NCBI RefSeq assembly: GCF_021228795.1
Contig: NZ_CP089309.1
Span: 5,081,501-5,145,500 of the forward strand
DNA length: 64,000 bases
Source of the DNA: Thiocapsa bogorovii
GTDB taxonomy: Bacteria; Pseudomonadota; Gammaproteobacteria; Chromatiales; Chromatiaceae
Direction: 5' to 3'
Below the pieces are notes generated by a model that was not told the origin of the DNA, did not search any database, and saw only the letters and a program-made list of their open reading frames with translations. A program made the position numbers and the translations under genes. Shown piece by piece: positions 27,496-35,799 of the stretch. Position 1 is the first letter of the stretch, and each line of letters begins with the position of its first letter.

Positions 27496-28224
27496 ATGAA
27501 TCGCGAATACCACCGATGGTACAGCGACCGGCTCGGCCGGGACATGGAACTGCTGGTCTTCGGGCATGCGGGAGCCAAGGTTCTCGTGTTTCCGACGCGC
27601 GATGGGCGCTTTCACGAATATGAAGATCTGCGCTTGATCGAAGCACTCGGTCACAAGATCAATGCCGGCCAGCTTCAGCTCTATTGCGTGGACAGTATCG
27701 TTTGGGAGTCGCTCTACTGCGATTGGTGTCACCCCGCCGATCGCATCCGCCGGCATTGTGCCTTCGAGGACTATGTCCTCAACGAAGTGCTGCCCTTGAT
27801 GGCGATGAAGAATCCGCACCCCTGCACCATCGCGCATGGCTGTAGCTTGGGGGCCTACCACGCCGTGAATATCGCGCTGCGACACCCTCATCTCTTCAAG
27901 AAGATCGCAGCCTTCTCGGGGCGCTATGACCTGACCTACGAGGTGGACTGCTTCCGTGATCTGTTCAGCGGTCATCGGGACGAGCTGATCTACTTCCACA
28001 GCCCCGCTCAGTTCCTCGCGAACCTCGACTGTCCAAACCGACTTGGCGCCCTGCGCGGCATGGATATCACCTTGGTTGTCGGCAACGAAGATCCATTTCT
28101 CGATCACAATCGCCGGTTCAGTCACTTGCTCTGGGTGAAAGGGATTTGGCATGCGCTGCACGTGTGGGACGGCCGTGCGCACCGCGGCCACGATTGGCGG
28201 CGCATGGCGCCGCTCTATGTCTGA
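27496..28224 (+). CDS. esterase-D-like putative esterase
   Basis: 242 residues. ATG at 27496 follows GAGGT at SD distance. The core resembles the esterase D / antigen-85 fold: an N-terminal beta strand region with LLVFGHAGAKVLVFP, nucleophile elbow HGCSLGAYHA (Ser in GCSLG), acid loop GNEDPFLDHN and a late His in HRGHDW. It starts 8 bp after the AXE1-like gene and is likely co-transcribed. Substrate unknown. Confidence 0.8.
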   Translation: MNREYHRWYSDRLGRDMELLVFGHAGAKVLVFPTRDGRFHEYEDLRLIEALGHKINAGQLQLYCVDSIVWESLYCDWCHPADRIRRHCAFEDYVLNEVLPLMAMKNPHPCTIAHGCSLGAYHAVNIALRHPHLFKKIAAFSGRYDLTYEVDCFRDLFSGHRDELIYFHSPAQFLANLDCPNRLGALRGMDITLVVGNEDPFLDHNRRFSHLLWVKGIWHALHVWDGRAHRGHDWRRMAPLYV

Positions 28225-28267
28225 GACCTGGTCTGGGACCGTGTCCGAGACCGGTTCTGAAACCGGC
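28220..28267 (+). repeat. 12-bp tandem repeat, four imperfect units
   Basis: TCTGAGACCTGG, TCTGGGACCGTG, TCCGAGACCGGT and TCTGAAACCGGC follow one another. The first unit overlaps the stop codon of the preceding esterase gene. Confidence 0.6.
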
Positions 28268-28588
28268 CCATTCTCGATCGCGGATCGGGATGGCATGCCT
28301 TTCGCGCTTCGATTGCGCGGGATCGGATCGGGCCCCGGCGGGCGGCCTCGCCGAGCCGATCGACCCCGCCTCCACACAGCGCTCGATGGTGAACGGCTCG
28401 GTGGTGGTGACCGATTGCATGACCCGCATCGACGGGCGTCACACGATTGTCACCGGAACCGTCGATAATCCTGCCTACCCTGACCGGATGTGGCCCAGCC
28501 GCCTGGAACCTCGCGTCGTGACTCTTCTCCCGCTGGCTGAACACCACAGATCCCCTCGCCGTTGCCGTAGCGCTCGGCGAATTCCCTC
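28225..28588. other. intergenic region before the glycosyltransferase
   Basis: About 360 bp. The 12-bp tandem repeat covers the first part; the remainder has no convincing gene or terminator. Confidence 0.4.
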
Positions 28589-29929
28589 ATGACGACCGTC
28601 GATCTGATCTGGTTCAATGCGGGCGGTGGTCATCGCGCCGCAGCGCTGGCACTGGAGCAGGCCATCCAAGATCAGGGTTTGCCCTGGCGTGTGCGCAAGG
28701 TCAACCTGGTACAGGTGTTGGACCCGCTCGGATACTTTCGCCGCGTCACCGGGATGGAGCCCGAAGAGATCTACAATCGGCGCCTGTCGACCGGTTTTAC
28801 GCTCGGGCTGACGCAAGAGCTGAAACTGCTGCAAGGCATGGTCCGCTGGACGCATCCCCTCATGGTGCAGCGGCTGGCGTTGCATTGGCGAACGACCCGA
28901 CCCGATCTCGTCGTCTCGCTGATCCCGAATTTCAACCGCGTGCTGCATGACAGTCTTGCCTTGGCGGACCCGGCCGTGCCATTCGTCACGGTGCTCACCG
29001 ACATGGCGGACCACCCGCCGCACTTCTGGATCGAGCCGGATCTCGCTCAGCATCTGGTGTGCGGTACCGACTACGCGTACGCGCAGGCCGTGGCCGCCGG
29101 CTGCTCGCCGGACCGCGTGCATCGCAGCAGCGGGATGATCCTGCGCCCGGAGTTCTATACCCAGGCGCCTATCGCACGCTCCGAAGAGCGACTGCGCGTG
29201 GGACTGGATGCGGCGACACCGACCGGTTTGGTGTTGTTCGGCGGCACCGGGTCGCGGGCGATGAAGGGCATCGCCGCTCGTCTGCCGAAGACCCCTCTGA
29301 TTCTGATGTGCGGTCGCAACGAGAAGCTGGCGGCGCAGCTCCGCGCTCTGCCGTCACAGGCGCCGCGTGTCGTCGTCGGCTTCACGACCGAGGTTGCGCG
29401 ATGGATGCAGCTGGCCGATTTCTTCATCGGCAAACCGGGACCGGGCAGTCTGAGCGAGGCCGTTCACCAGGGACTGCCGGTGATCGTGACCCGCAATGCC
29501 TGGACCATGCCGCAGGAGCGCTGGAATACCGAGTGGGTGCGCCAACACGGCCTGGGGGTCGTGCGACCCAGTCTTCGGTCCATCAGCGCAGCGGTCGACG
29601 ACATCACGCGGAACCTGCCCGAGTACCAAGCCAGGGTGCGCCGGATCGAGAACCGTGCTGTTTTCGAGGTGCCGCAGATCCTCGCGAAGATCCTGGAGCA
29701 GGCGCGACAGCCTGCTCGTTTCGCGAGCCGAGGTCAGGTGTCGGGTCTGGTCGAGTCATCCTCCGATCACCGCGAGCCGGTCGCGGCGGACCGGCCGGCA
29801 GGCCCGGGGTACCCGGCCCCGTTCCGGCGCTGTCCGTCGAAGGCGTTGCCCAAGATCTCGAAGCTCGGCCGCGCAATGCGTAAAAAGCGCACTCTCGTTG
29901 CCCCTGCGATCGTGACCAAAGAATCGTGA
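28589..29929 (+). CDS. MGDG-synthase-like glycosyltransferase (GT28/GT-B fold)
   Basis: 446 residues. The N-terminal DLIWFNAGGGHRAAALALEQ has the GGGH motif of monogalactosyldiacylglycerol synthases and related GT28 enzymes. The middle has LTDMADHPPHFWIEPD and the C-terminal half has VLFGGTGSRAMKGIAARLP, ADFFIGKPGPGSLSEAV and a nucleotide-sugar site. It probably glycosylates a lipid on the cytoplasmic membrane face. The last ~70 residues are Arg/Pro-rich and low complexity. It is followed after 12 bp by an SMR-like membrane protein and then phoU, which suggests glycolipid synthesis under phosphate limitation; that link is inference. Confidence 0.8.
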   Translation: MTTVDLIWFNAGGGHRAAALALEQAIQDQGLPWRVRKVNLVQVLDPLGYFRRVTGMEPEEIYNRRLSTGFTLGLTQELKLLQGMVRWTHPLMVQRLALHWRTTRPDLVVSLIPNFNRVLHDSLALADPAVPFVTVLTDMADHPPHFWIEPDLAQHLVCGTDYAYAQAVAAGCSPDRVHRSSGMILRPEFYTQAPIARSEERLRVGLDAATPTGLVLFGGTGSRAMKGIAARLPKTPLILMCGRNEKLAAQLRALPSQAPRVVVGFTTEVARWMQLADFFIGKPGPGSLSEAVHQGLPVIVTRNAWTMPQERWNTEWVRQHGLGVVRPSLRSISAAVDDITRNLPEYQARVRRIENRAVFEVPQILAKILEQARQPARFASRGQVSGLVESSSDHREPVAADRPAGPGYPAPFRRCPSKALPKISKLGRAMRKKRTLVAPAIVTKES

Positions 29930-29941
29930 GCGGATGAGCCG

Positions 29942-30307
29942 ATGAACACGACATTCGCTGCGATTGGCTGCGTTCTACTGTCTGTCACCGCGCAGTTTCT
30001 GATCAAGGCAGGCATGTCGAGCGTCGCGGTCAAAGCGGCCTTGGCGAAGCCCGCCGCGCTGCACGTGGCAGGAACCGTCATGCTCAATCCCGCCATCATC
30101 GGCGGCTTTGCGCTCTACACCCTCGGCGCCGTCGTCTGGTTGTGGGTGCTGGCGCGTTGGGACGTCAGCAAGGCCTACCCGTTGGAAGGCCTTGGATTCG
30201 CGCTGGCGTTGCTGGTTGGATTCTTGATCGGGGAGCAGGTGACCCTGCTTCGCACCCTGGGCGTGGTGTTGATCTGCGCAGGCGTGTTTGTCATCAGCGC
30301 GAGTTGA
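29942..30307 (+). CDS. four-helix SMR/EamA-type membrane protein
   Basis: 121 residues with four transmembrane helices, comparable in size to small-multidrug-resistance and ArnE/ArnF subunits. The C-terminal half has WDVSKAYPLEGLGFALALL and GVVLICAGVFVIS, typical of the family. ArnE/F-like proteins flip lipid-linked sugars. As the gene follows a lipid glycosyltransferase by 12 bp, a role in moving its product across the inner membrane is plausible. Confidence 0.75.
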   Translation: MNTTFAAIGCVLLSVTAQFLIKAGMSSVAVKAALAKPAALHVAGTVMLNPAIIGGFALYTLGAVVWLWVLARWDVSKAYPLEGLGFALALLVGFLIGEQVTLLRTLGVVLICAGVFVISAS

Positions 30308-30339
30308 GCACGCGCATGGGATTTCCCGCGGACGGGTCG

Positions 30340-30357
30340 CGGTCATCGCATCGTCAA
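30340..30357 (+). promoter_or_regulatory. possible PHO box upstream of phoU
   Basis: CGGTCAT-N4-TCGTCAA: two 7-mers spaced 11 bp, matching the CTGTCAT consensus at 6/7 and 4/7. It is 75 bp upstream of phoU. Confidence 0.4.
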
Positions 30358-30431
30358 ACTTGCTCGGTATCGTCCCTGGTCAACGATCGACCCCTCGGGT
30401 CAATCACCCTGAACTGCTCCGGAGATCGAGC

Positions 30432-31100
30432 ATGGCTGAATCACTGTTGCTGGTTGAGAAAAAGCGCGACGCATTGCGGCAGGGCTTGCTCGTCCTCGGT
30501 GAGCACGTCGAGGTGGCGTTGCGTCAATCACTGGACGCACTGCGTGAACACGACCTCGACTTGGCTCGGAAGATCGTGGATGGTGATGAAGCGATCAACC
30601 TCCGTCGGCGCGTCCTGGAACAGGAGGCGCTGCTCGTGTTGGCCGCGTATCAACCGGCTGGCGCCGACCTGCGAATGGTTGGCGCCGCTCTGGAGATGGC
30701 GACGGAAATGGAGCGGATCGGGGACTATGCGGCGGACGTCGCACGGATTCTGCTGCTCGACGCCGATCAGGTCTTCCCGGCGCCCTTGATGATGTTCGTC
30801 GTCGAGATCGGCGAGGCCGCCGTCGCCATGTTCCGGGATGCCATGGCGGCCTATGGTCGCAACGGTGGAGACGCGGTGGCGGCGCGGGAGGTCGCGATAC
30901 GCGATGATCAGGTCGATGCCCTCCAACGAGAGCTCATTGCCGCAATCGTCGCGTCGATCCGGAGCGAGCCGGAGGTCGCAGCTCGTTGCGTTGCACTCTC
31001 CTGGATGGCTCACAACTACGAGCGTGTCGCAGACCGTGCAACCAATATCGCCGAACGGGTGGTCTACATCGCGACCGGACAGCTGCCTGAGCTGAATTGA
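30432..31100 (+). CDS. phoU: phosphate-signalling protein PhoU
   Basis: 222 residues, two tandem three-helix PhoU domains. The repeated metal/phosphate-site motif is seen as EMERIGDYAADVARI in the first half and NYERVADRATNIAERV in the second. PhoU relays the state of the Pst transporter to the PhoR sensor kinase and restrains phosphate uptake. GGAGATCGAGC precedes ATG at 30432. Here phoU is separated from the pst genes by 15 kb; a possible PHO box lies 75 bp upstream. It converges with ppk2. Confidence 0.93.
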   Translation: MAESLLLVEKKRDALRQGLLVLGEHVEVALRQSLDALREHDLDLARKIVDGDEAINLRRRVLEQEALLVLAAYQPAGADLRMVGAALEMATEMERIGDYAADVARILLLDADQVFPAPLMMFVVEIGEAAVAMFRDAMAAYGRNGGDAVAAREVAIRDDQVDALQRELIAAIVASIRSEPEVAARCVALSWMAHNYERVADRATNIAERVVYIATGQLPELN

Positions 31101-31127
31101 CGCTCAGGCCTGACTGATCGCAATGCG

Positions 31128-32048
31128 TCAGTAGTGATTAGGGACGAAGAGTTGCTCCGGCAGGGGCTCGCGATCGTAATCCGGATTGAAGACGCGGTCG
31201 GGTAGCGAGATCTGCTCGTGCGGCACCTCCGCGTAAGGAATCTGGCTCAGCAAGTGGCGGATGCAGTTGAGCCGTGCCCGCTTCTTGTCGTTGCCTTCAA
31301 CGACGAACCAGGGTGCCTCGGGAATATTGGTGCGCGCGAAGGTCTCTTCCTTTGCCTTCGTGTAGTCCTCCCATCGAACCCGGGATTGAAGATCCATCGG
31401 ACTCAGTTTCCATTGTTTGAGAGGGTCATGGATGCGCATGAGAAAGCGCAGCTGCTGCTCCTCGTCGGTGATGGAGAACCAGTACTTGATCAAGCGGATA
31501 CCCGAGCGCACCAGCATGCGCTCGAACTCCGGTACGTCCTGAAAGAACTGTTCGACTTGATCCGCGTCTGCGAAGCCCATGACGCGCTCGACCCCTGAAC
31601 GGTTGTACCACGAGCGATCGAACAGCACGATCTCCCCGCCGGATGGCAGGTGCGGAACGTAGCGCTGGAAGTACCACTGGGTCTTCTCCTGCTCGGTCGG
31701 TTTCTGCAGCGCGACCACACGAACGACGCGCGGATTGAGGCGCTGAGTAATACGTTTGATGACGCCGCCCTTGCCGGCCGCGTCGCGCCCCTCGAAGATC
31801 ACCAGGACCTTCTCGCCGGTCTGCTCGACCCAGTTGTGGAGCTTGATGAGCTCGCCTTGCAGCGCCAGCAGGGAGCGAAAATAGGTCGACCGATCCAGAG
31901 CCGCCGGGTGCTTGCGCTTGTAGGTCCTGCGAAGCTCTTCGGAGAGTGCCGGCTCGGAGATCTCGAGCTCGTAGTCTTCGTCGAGCGTATCCGCGAGCTC
32001 GGCCGTCAGCCAGTCCATAGCTTCAGGGTTTTCGTCGTCGATCGTCAT
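31128..32048 (-). CDS. ppk2: polyphosphate kinase 2
   Basis: 306 residues. A single PPK2 domain has Walker A EGRDAAGKGG (86-95), Walker B FDRSWYNRSGVE (143-154), and the WEDYTKAKEETF lid segment. It transfers phosphate between polyphosphate and a nucleoside diphosphate, in practice mostly making NTP from polyphosphate. One-domain length fits class I or III; the exact nucleotide preference cannot be told. It is convergent with phoU and close to the CHAD protein, consistent with a polyphosphate-handling region. Confidence 0.93.
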   Translation of the reverse strand: MTIDDENPEAMDWLTAELADTLDEDYELEISEPALSEELRRTYKRKHPAALDRSTYFRSLLALQGELIKLHNWVEQTGEKVLVIFEGRDAAGKGGVIKRITQRLNPRVVRVVALQKPTEQEKTQWYFQRYVPHLPSGGEIVLFDRSWYNRSGVERVMGFADADQVEQFFQDVPEFERMLVRSGIRLIKYWFSITDEEQQLRFLMRIHDPLKQWKLSPMDLQSRVRWEDYTKAKEETFARTNIPEAPWFVVEGNDKKRARLNCIRHLLSQIPYAEVPHEQISLPDRVFNPDYDREPLPEQLFVPNHY

Positions 32049-32578
32049 CTTGTCGCTCCGTAAGGCCGCGAATGAAAGGTTTGTTTGAACGGACGTTCGC
32101 TATCACGAGGATCGAGCTGGCCTTTCTCGATCCTCGACGCCGCGATTGGATCGGCCCGCCAACACCGGGATTGCATGATCCCGGGACGCTTCATAACCCC
32201 CTGGACGGAAGTAAATCAGACGGAAATGAACCTTTCATGAACCTTAAGGTGATCAACACCATCGCTTCCAGTGCAATGCGTCGCTGCGGAGGCGTCCGGA
32301 TCAGTGGGGTCCGTGTCGATCTCGGTTCTCGACGTCGAATTGTTGCGGTTCGATTGCGAGGGGCGGAAAGGTTGTCGCCGGCAAGGCCGGTCAGCCGACG
32401 CCGCCGAACCAAAAGGCGGTGTCTTGCTAGGCCAAGTCAGTTGGGATGTTCCCCGAGACCAACAGAGGGTGCGGGCGGTGCTTAGGACTCGCGGATGCCC
32501 TTCGGTCAATAGGTGTCCCGTCGTCGCGGCGGATTCGCACGCGCCTGGATGCGGCGTCAATAGGGTTCAGCCCAGAGC
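32049..32578. other. intergenic region upstream of ppk2
   Basis: About 530 bp with no convincing gene. It holds the 11-bp-phased repeat at 32226-32243, about 180 bp upstream of ppk2. Confidence 0.4.
32226..32243 (-). promoter_or_regulatory. possible PHO-like box upstream of ppk2
   Basis: On the minus strand GGTTCAT-N4-GGTTCAT is a direct repeat of 7-mers at exactly 11-bp spacing; GTCTGAT follows in the same phase. Each matches CTGTCAT at only 3-4 of 7 positions, so the phasing is the main evidence. Confidence 0.3.
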
Positions 32579-33019
32579 TCAGACCAAGCGGGCCGTGACG
32601 ATTCCTGCGAGCTCGGTTTCGATCCGCTTCCAAGCGGCCTCTCGGTCGCAATCCCGGCCCTCGCCGGCGCGCCGGATCGACCAAGCCGAATACGCGTCCC
32701 AGGCCGGTGAGTCGCTGGTCAGGCGCTCCGCGAGAAAGGGTTTCTGATAGGCAATGCAATGGGGACCGTAACGCGGTTCGTGGTCGACCCAGCGGGTCTC
32801 GGCCGCCTTCTCGAGTGGATCGGCATATGAGATTCGACACACCTTCCGGGTCGGCATCTCGCACCAGAAAGGCTCAAGCCAAATCACGGCTGCGCCGAGC
32901 GTGGTTTCCGCCAAGAAGATATCGGCCACACTCCGGCGATCCAGCTCGAAAGGTCGATGGCGGTTCGGGAGAACAACCTGGAGCGCGATGCCCTGCTTGA
33001 TGGCCTCGGCGAACGTCAT
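32579..33019 (-). CDS. hypothetical protein
   Basis: 146 residues. ATG at 33019 is preceded by AAGGTG at SD distance. The composition looks coding: charged helices, an MTFAEAIKQGIALQ start and a Trp-rich centre (IWLEPFWCEMPTRKVCRIS). No signal peptide or transmembrane helix. I do not recognise the family. It lies between ppk2 and the CHAD gene on the same strand, followed upstream by the direct repeat R1. Confidence 0.6.
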   Translation of the reverse strand: MTFAEAIKQGIALQVVLPNRHRPFELDRRSVADIFLAETTLGAAVIWLEPFWCEMPTRKVCRISYADPLEKAAETRWVDHEPRYGPHCIAYQKPFLAERLTSDSPAWDAYSAWSIRRAGEGRDCDREAAWKRIETELAGIVTARLV

Positions 33020-33069
33020 ACCAGCACCTTGTGACCGAAACGGCGACCGATTTTACCCGAGAGGTCCAG

Positions 33070-33183
33070 TTCGAGAAAGACAATGTTGTGAAGACGAGAC
33101 GTACCGCGTAACGACCTCTGCCGCAGCGGCGGTGCTCGGGCCCGCCGCCGGGATGCGATGGCCGTGATCGAGCCCAAGCGTTG
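33070..33183 (+). repeat. ~110-bp direct repeat R1
   Basis: Shares roughly 110 bp with 35510-35622 in the same orientation. The last 60 bp (from CAGCGGCGGTGCTCGG to CGTGATCGAGCC) are nearly identical. It can form a GGCGG...CCGCC hairpin. R1 and R2 bracket the CHAD-mgtE pair. Confidence 0.75.
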
Positions 33184-33224
33184 TTCGATGGAAGCGGCCG
33201 GGCGGCAAGGTTTTTTCGAAGCCC

Positions 33225-34172
33225 TCAGTCTTGGTGTCGTCCGTGGCCGTGCTTGTGCCACCAAGGATGCTTGCCCTGCACGAAAGCCTGCCAGTGGTCC
33301 TCGAAGCTGTCCAACAGCTCGCAGGATTGCCGCGTACGCCACCCGACCAGGCCACCGGAATAACGGATGACATCAGGGTCGGACTGTCCGGCGAGCAGGT
33401 CGTCGAGCAGGCTGCTCATGACCGATACGTCGTTGAGGACACCCAGCAGATCCTGTAGGCCCTTCAACCGGGTGATGTAGACGTCGAGGCCCGGTGTGAT
33501 GGCGGAGAAGAACTCGGCGGCGTAACGCAGCTTCTTGCATTGGATCCGCAGCCGATGCAGCTGCCGGGCGTCGTTCTTGTCGAGGTCCGTGCCAGCCTCG
33601 AGGACCTTGCGCTCGGAGCGGTCCAAGCGCTTGCGTGCGTACTTGGCGACGTCCATGTCGAGCCGGGTGCGCTGTTCCTCCGCGAGATCCGCCTGCTCCC
33701 AGGCCCTGGTCTCGGCCCACTGCGGAAAGGCGAGCTTGATCTGTGCATAACGATCGCTGTCGAGCATGGCTCGAACCACCTCGTAGGCGGCCGCGCGGTG
33801 CTGCTCCGCCAACGTCGACAGCTTGTCTGCGCCGGGGAGCGGCAGCCTCTCCCGCACGGATGCCAGGCCCTCGGCGATAAAGACATCGAGGTCGCGAGCC
33901 CGACCAAGTTGGCTCGCCACCCAGCCCAATTCCTCGCTCCAGTGCCGGCTGATCTCCTTCGGGACGGCCGAGCGAAACGACGACAAGGCCGCGCGCATGC
34001 GACGGGAGGTGACGCGCATCTGGTGCACGCCCTCGAGATCATCCCAAGACCGGGCCTTCGCTTCCCATTGCGTCATGTCATCGAAGTTATGGCGCAGGAT
34101 CGTCGCCAACGCCGCACTGACCGTCATTCCCTTGCGCAGCGGCACTTGCGTTCTCGCCTTCTTGTCAGTCAC
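33225..34172 (-). CDS. CHAD-domain protein
   Basis: 315 residues from a GTG start preceded by GGGGGAG. The CHAD domain is an all-helical tandem with conserved histidines: HQMRVTSRRMRAAL (from His50) in the first half and LHRLRIQCKKLRYAAEFF in the second. CHAD domains bind polyphosphate through a basic surface and localise proteins to polyphosphate granules. The frame is open further upstream to 34337 but would overlap the divergent mgtE-like gene. There is no adjoining CYTH domain. Its neighbours ppk2, phoU and pst support a polyphosphate role. Confidence 0.88.
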   Translation of the reverse strand: MTDKKARTQVPLRKGMTVSAALATILRHNFDDMTQWEAKARSWDDLEGVHQMRVTSRRMRAALSSFRSAVPKEISRHWSEELGWVASQLGRARDLDVFIAEGLASVRERLPLPGADKLSTLAEQHRAAAYEVVRAMLDSDRYAQIKLAFPQWAETRAWEQADLAEEQRTRLDMDVAKYARKRLDRSERKVLEAGTDLDKNDARQLHRLRIQCKKLRYAAEFFSAITPGLDVYITRLKGLQDLLGVLNDVSVMSSLLDDLLAGQSDPDVIRYSGGLVGWRTRQSCELLDSFEDHWQAFVQGKHPWWHKHGHGRHQD

Positions 34173-34227
34173 GGCAGGACTCTCCCCCTCGTGTCTCGGA
34201 TGGGGTGATCCGGATAGGGAACGAAGC

Positions 34228-35418
34228 ATGCGGCTGCGCGTGCCATTTCGCCGCCGTTTTCCGCCGTTTGCCTCTTCCCGAAGTATAGGCTTGATCCATT
34301 CGGGCGGTCCGGCGCAATGGAGCGAAGAGCCGCCCAAGCCGTCGGATGCCTTCGATGTGCTGGATGATTTCCCGGACGCGGTGGTGCGGCAAGTGCTCCC
34401 GCGGCTGCGCGAGCGCGAGGCGATCGCGGCGCTGCGCGGTTACCGGGAGGAATCGGCCGGCAGCATCATGAGCCGCAAGTTCGTCGCCGTTCCGCCGGAC
34501 TGGAAAATCGGTCAAGTCACCGACGAGGTCCGCGCCCATGCGCCGGCGATCGGAAAACTCTATGCGGTCTACGTCGTCGATGCAGAGCGGCGACCGGTTG
34601 GCTACCTGCGGCTCCGTGATCTGATGCTGTCGCCCAAGGAGGCGCCGGTTCGCGACGTCATGAGTACCGACTTCGTTGCGGTCGGGCCGGATACCGACCG
34701 AGAGGAGGTGGCCAAGCTGGCGGATCGCTACGAGCTCTCGGTCGCCCCGGTCGTGGACCGCGACGGGCGGCTGATCGGGCGCATTACGCCGAAGCAGCTG
34801 CGCCGGGTGCTGCGCGAGGAGGCCGAGGAGGACCGCAACCTGATGGCCGGCCTACCCGCCGACGCGCGCCCCGACGAGTCGATCGGACGGATCGTGCGCG
34901 GGCGCATCCCCTGGCTCTTGGGCGGACTGGCCGGCGCCTCGATGTCCGCGGCGGTGGTCGGTGCCTTCGAAGACGAGCTCGCCAAGGCCGCGATCCTCGC
35001 GAGCTTTATCCCGATCGTCATGTCGATGGCGGGCAACGCCGGCATTCAGGCCGCGACCGTCGCCGTACAGGGCATCTCGACCGGCACCGTGACCTTCGGG
35101 GACCTCGGCTGGCGCCTGGCCAAGGAGCTGCTCGCCGCGCTTGCGAACGGCAGCATCGCCGCGGCGATTCTGATGCTCTTGGTGCTGGGCGTCGCGCAGA
35201 TCGCGGCCTTCGACGCGCCGATCACCTTGGCTTTGACCGCCGGGCTTGCCTTGCTCGCCGTCGTCACGGTCGCGGTCGCGGTCGGCGCGACGATCCCGAT
35301 CGTGCTGGATCGTATCGGGATCGATCCGGCGATGGCCACCGGTGTCTTCATCACCACCGGCAACGACATCCTCTCGGTGATGATCTTCTTTGCCCTGGCA
35401 TCGTTGTTCTACCTCTAA
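34228..35418 (+). CDS. mgtE: MgtE-type magnesium transporter with shortened N-domain
   Basis: 396 residues against about 450 for full MgtE. Two CBS domains (about 90-200, with VRDVMSTDFVAV in the second) precede the membrane domain of five helices, which contains MSMAGNAGIQAATVAVQG and ends FVITTGND-like (FITTGNDILSVMIFFAL). The cytoplasmic N-domain, normally ~130 residues of helical repeats, is reduced to roughly the last 50 (DAFDVLDDFPDAVVRQVLPR onward). ATG at 34228 has AGGGA upstream. It diverges from the CHAD gene 55 bp away; both sit between direct repeats R1 and R2. Magnesium uptake could counter polyphosphate charge. Confidence 0.82.
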   Translation: MRLRVPFRRRFPPFASSRSIGLIHSGGPAQWSEEPPKPSDAFDVLDDFPDAVVRQVLPRLREREAIAALRGYREESAGSIMSRKFVAVPPDWKIGQVTDEVRAHAPAIGKLYAVYVVDAERRPVGYLRLRDLMLSPKEAPVRDVMSTDFVAVGPDTDREEVAKLADRYELSVAPVVDRDGRLIGRITPKQLRRVLREEAEEDRNLMAGLPADARPDESIGRIVRGRIPWLLGGLAGASMSAAVVGAFEDELAKAAILASFIPIVMSMAGNAGIQAATVAVQGISTGTVTFGDLGWRLAKELLAALANGSIAAAILMLLVLGVAQIAAFDAPITLALTAGLALLAVVTVAVAVGATIPIVLDRIGIDPAMATGVFITTGNDILSVMIFFALASLFYL

Positions 35419-35509
35419 GAGGCTGTCCCTTAGGTCTGCGACGCGCTCCAACGCGAAACTCAGCCGTTCTCAACAAGTAAAACTTGCCGGAATCACAGTA
35501 GCGCACCGA

Positions 35510-35622
35510 TTCGAGAAGACCATGTTGTCGAGACGCGGGGTACCCGCGCCGACCTCAGCGGCAGCGGCGGTGCTCGGGCCCGCCGCCCGGATGCGATGGC
35601 CGTGATCGAGCCTACGCCGACG
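35510..35622 (+). repeat. ~110-bp direct repeat R2
   Basis: Second copy of the repeat at 33070-33183, same orientation, located downstream of the mgtE-like gene. Confidence 0.75.
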
Positions 35623-35655
35623 TCTGCTCTGCGATCCCGATCAGGAATCATCCAA

Positions 35656-35684
35656 GCGTCACCGTCCCTTCGATCGACTGTCAC
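35656..35684 (+). promoter_or_regulatory. PHO-box-like array upstream of the 5'-nucleotidase
   Basis: GCGTCAC-N4-CCTTCGA-N4-CTGTCAC: three 7-mers phased at 11 bp, the outer ones close to CTGTCAT (4/7 and 6/7). The strong-weak-strong layout is the same as upstream of pstS. It is 116 bp upstream of the ATG at 35800. Confidence 0.5.
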
Positions 35685-35799
35685 GGAACCTTGCCACACT
35701 ATCGTCCCCGGTTATCGGATGGATCGCGGCTCGAACGCGGCTTCGCGACTCACCGGCGGGGATCTCAAGCCAGCATCGAACCGACCGGAGGACTCCAGC

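Larger units (their letters stand above)
35419..35799. other. intergenic region with repeat R2 and a PHO box
   Basis: About 380 bp between mgtE and the 5'-nucleotidase gene. It contains direct repeat R2 and the PHO-like array at 35656-35684. Confidence 0.6.

Noticed and set aside
32072-32485. 137-residue open frame on the plus strand upstream of ppk2
   Set aside because: No ribosome-binding site, low-complexity arginine-rich translation, and it overlaps the likely ppk2 promoter.
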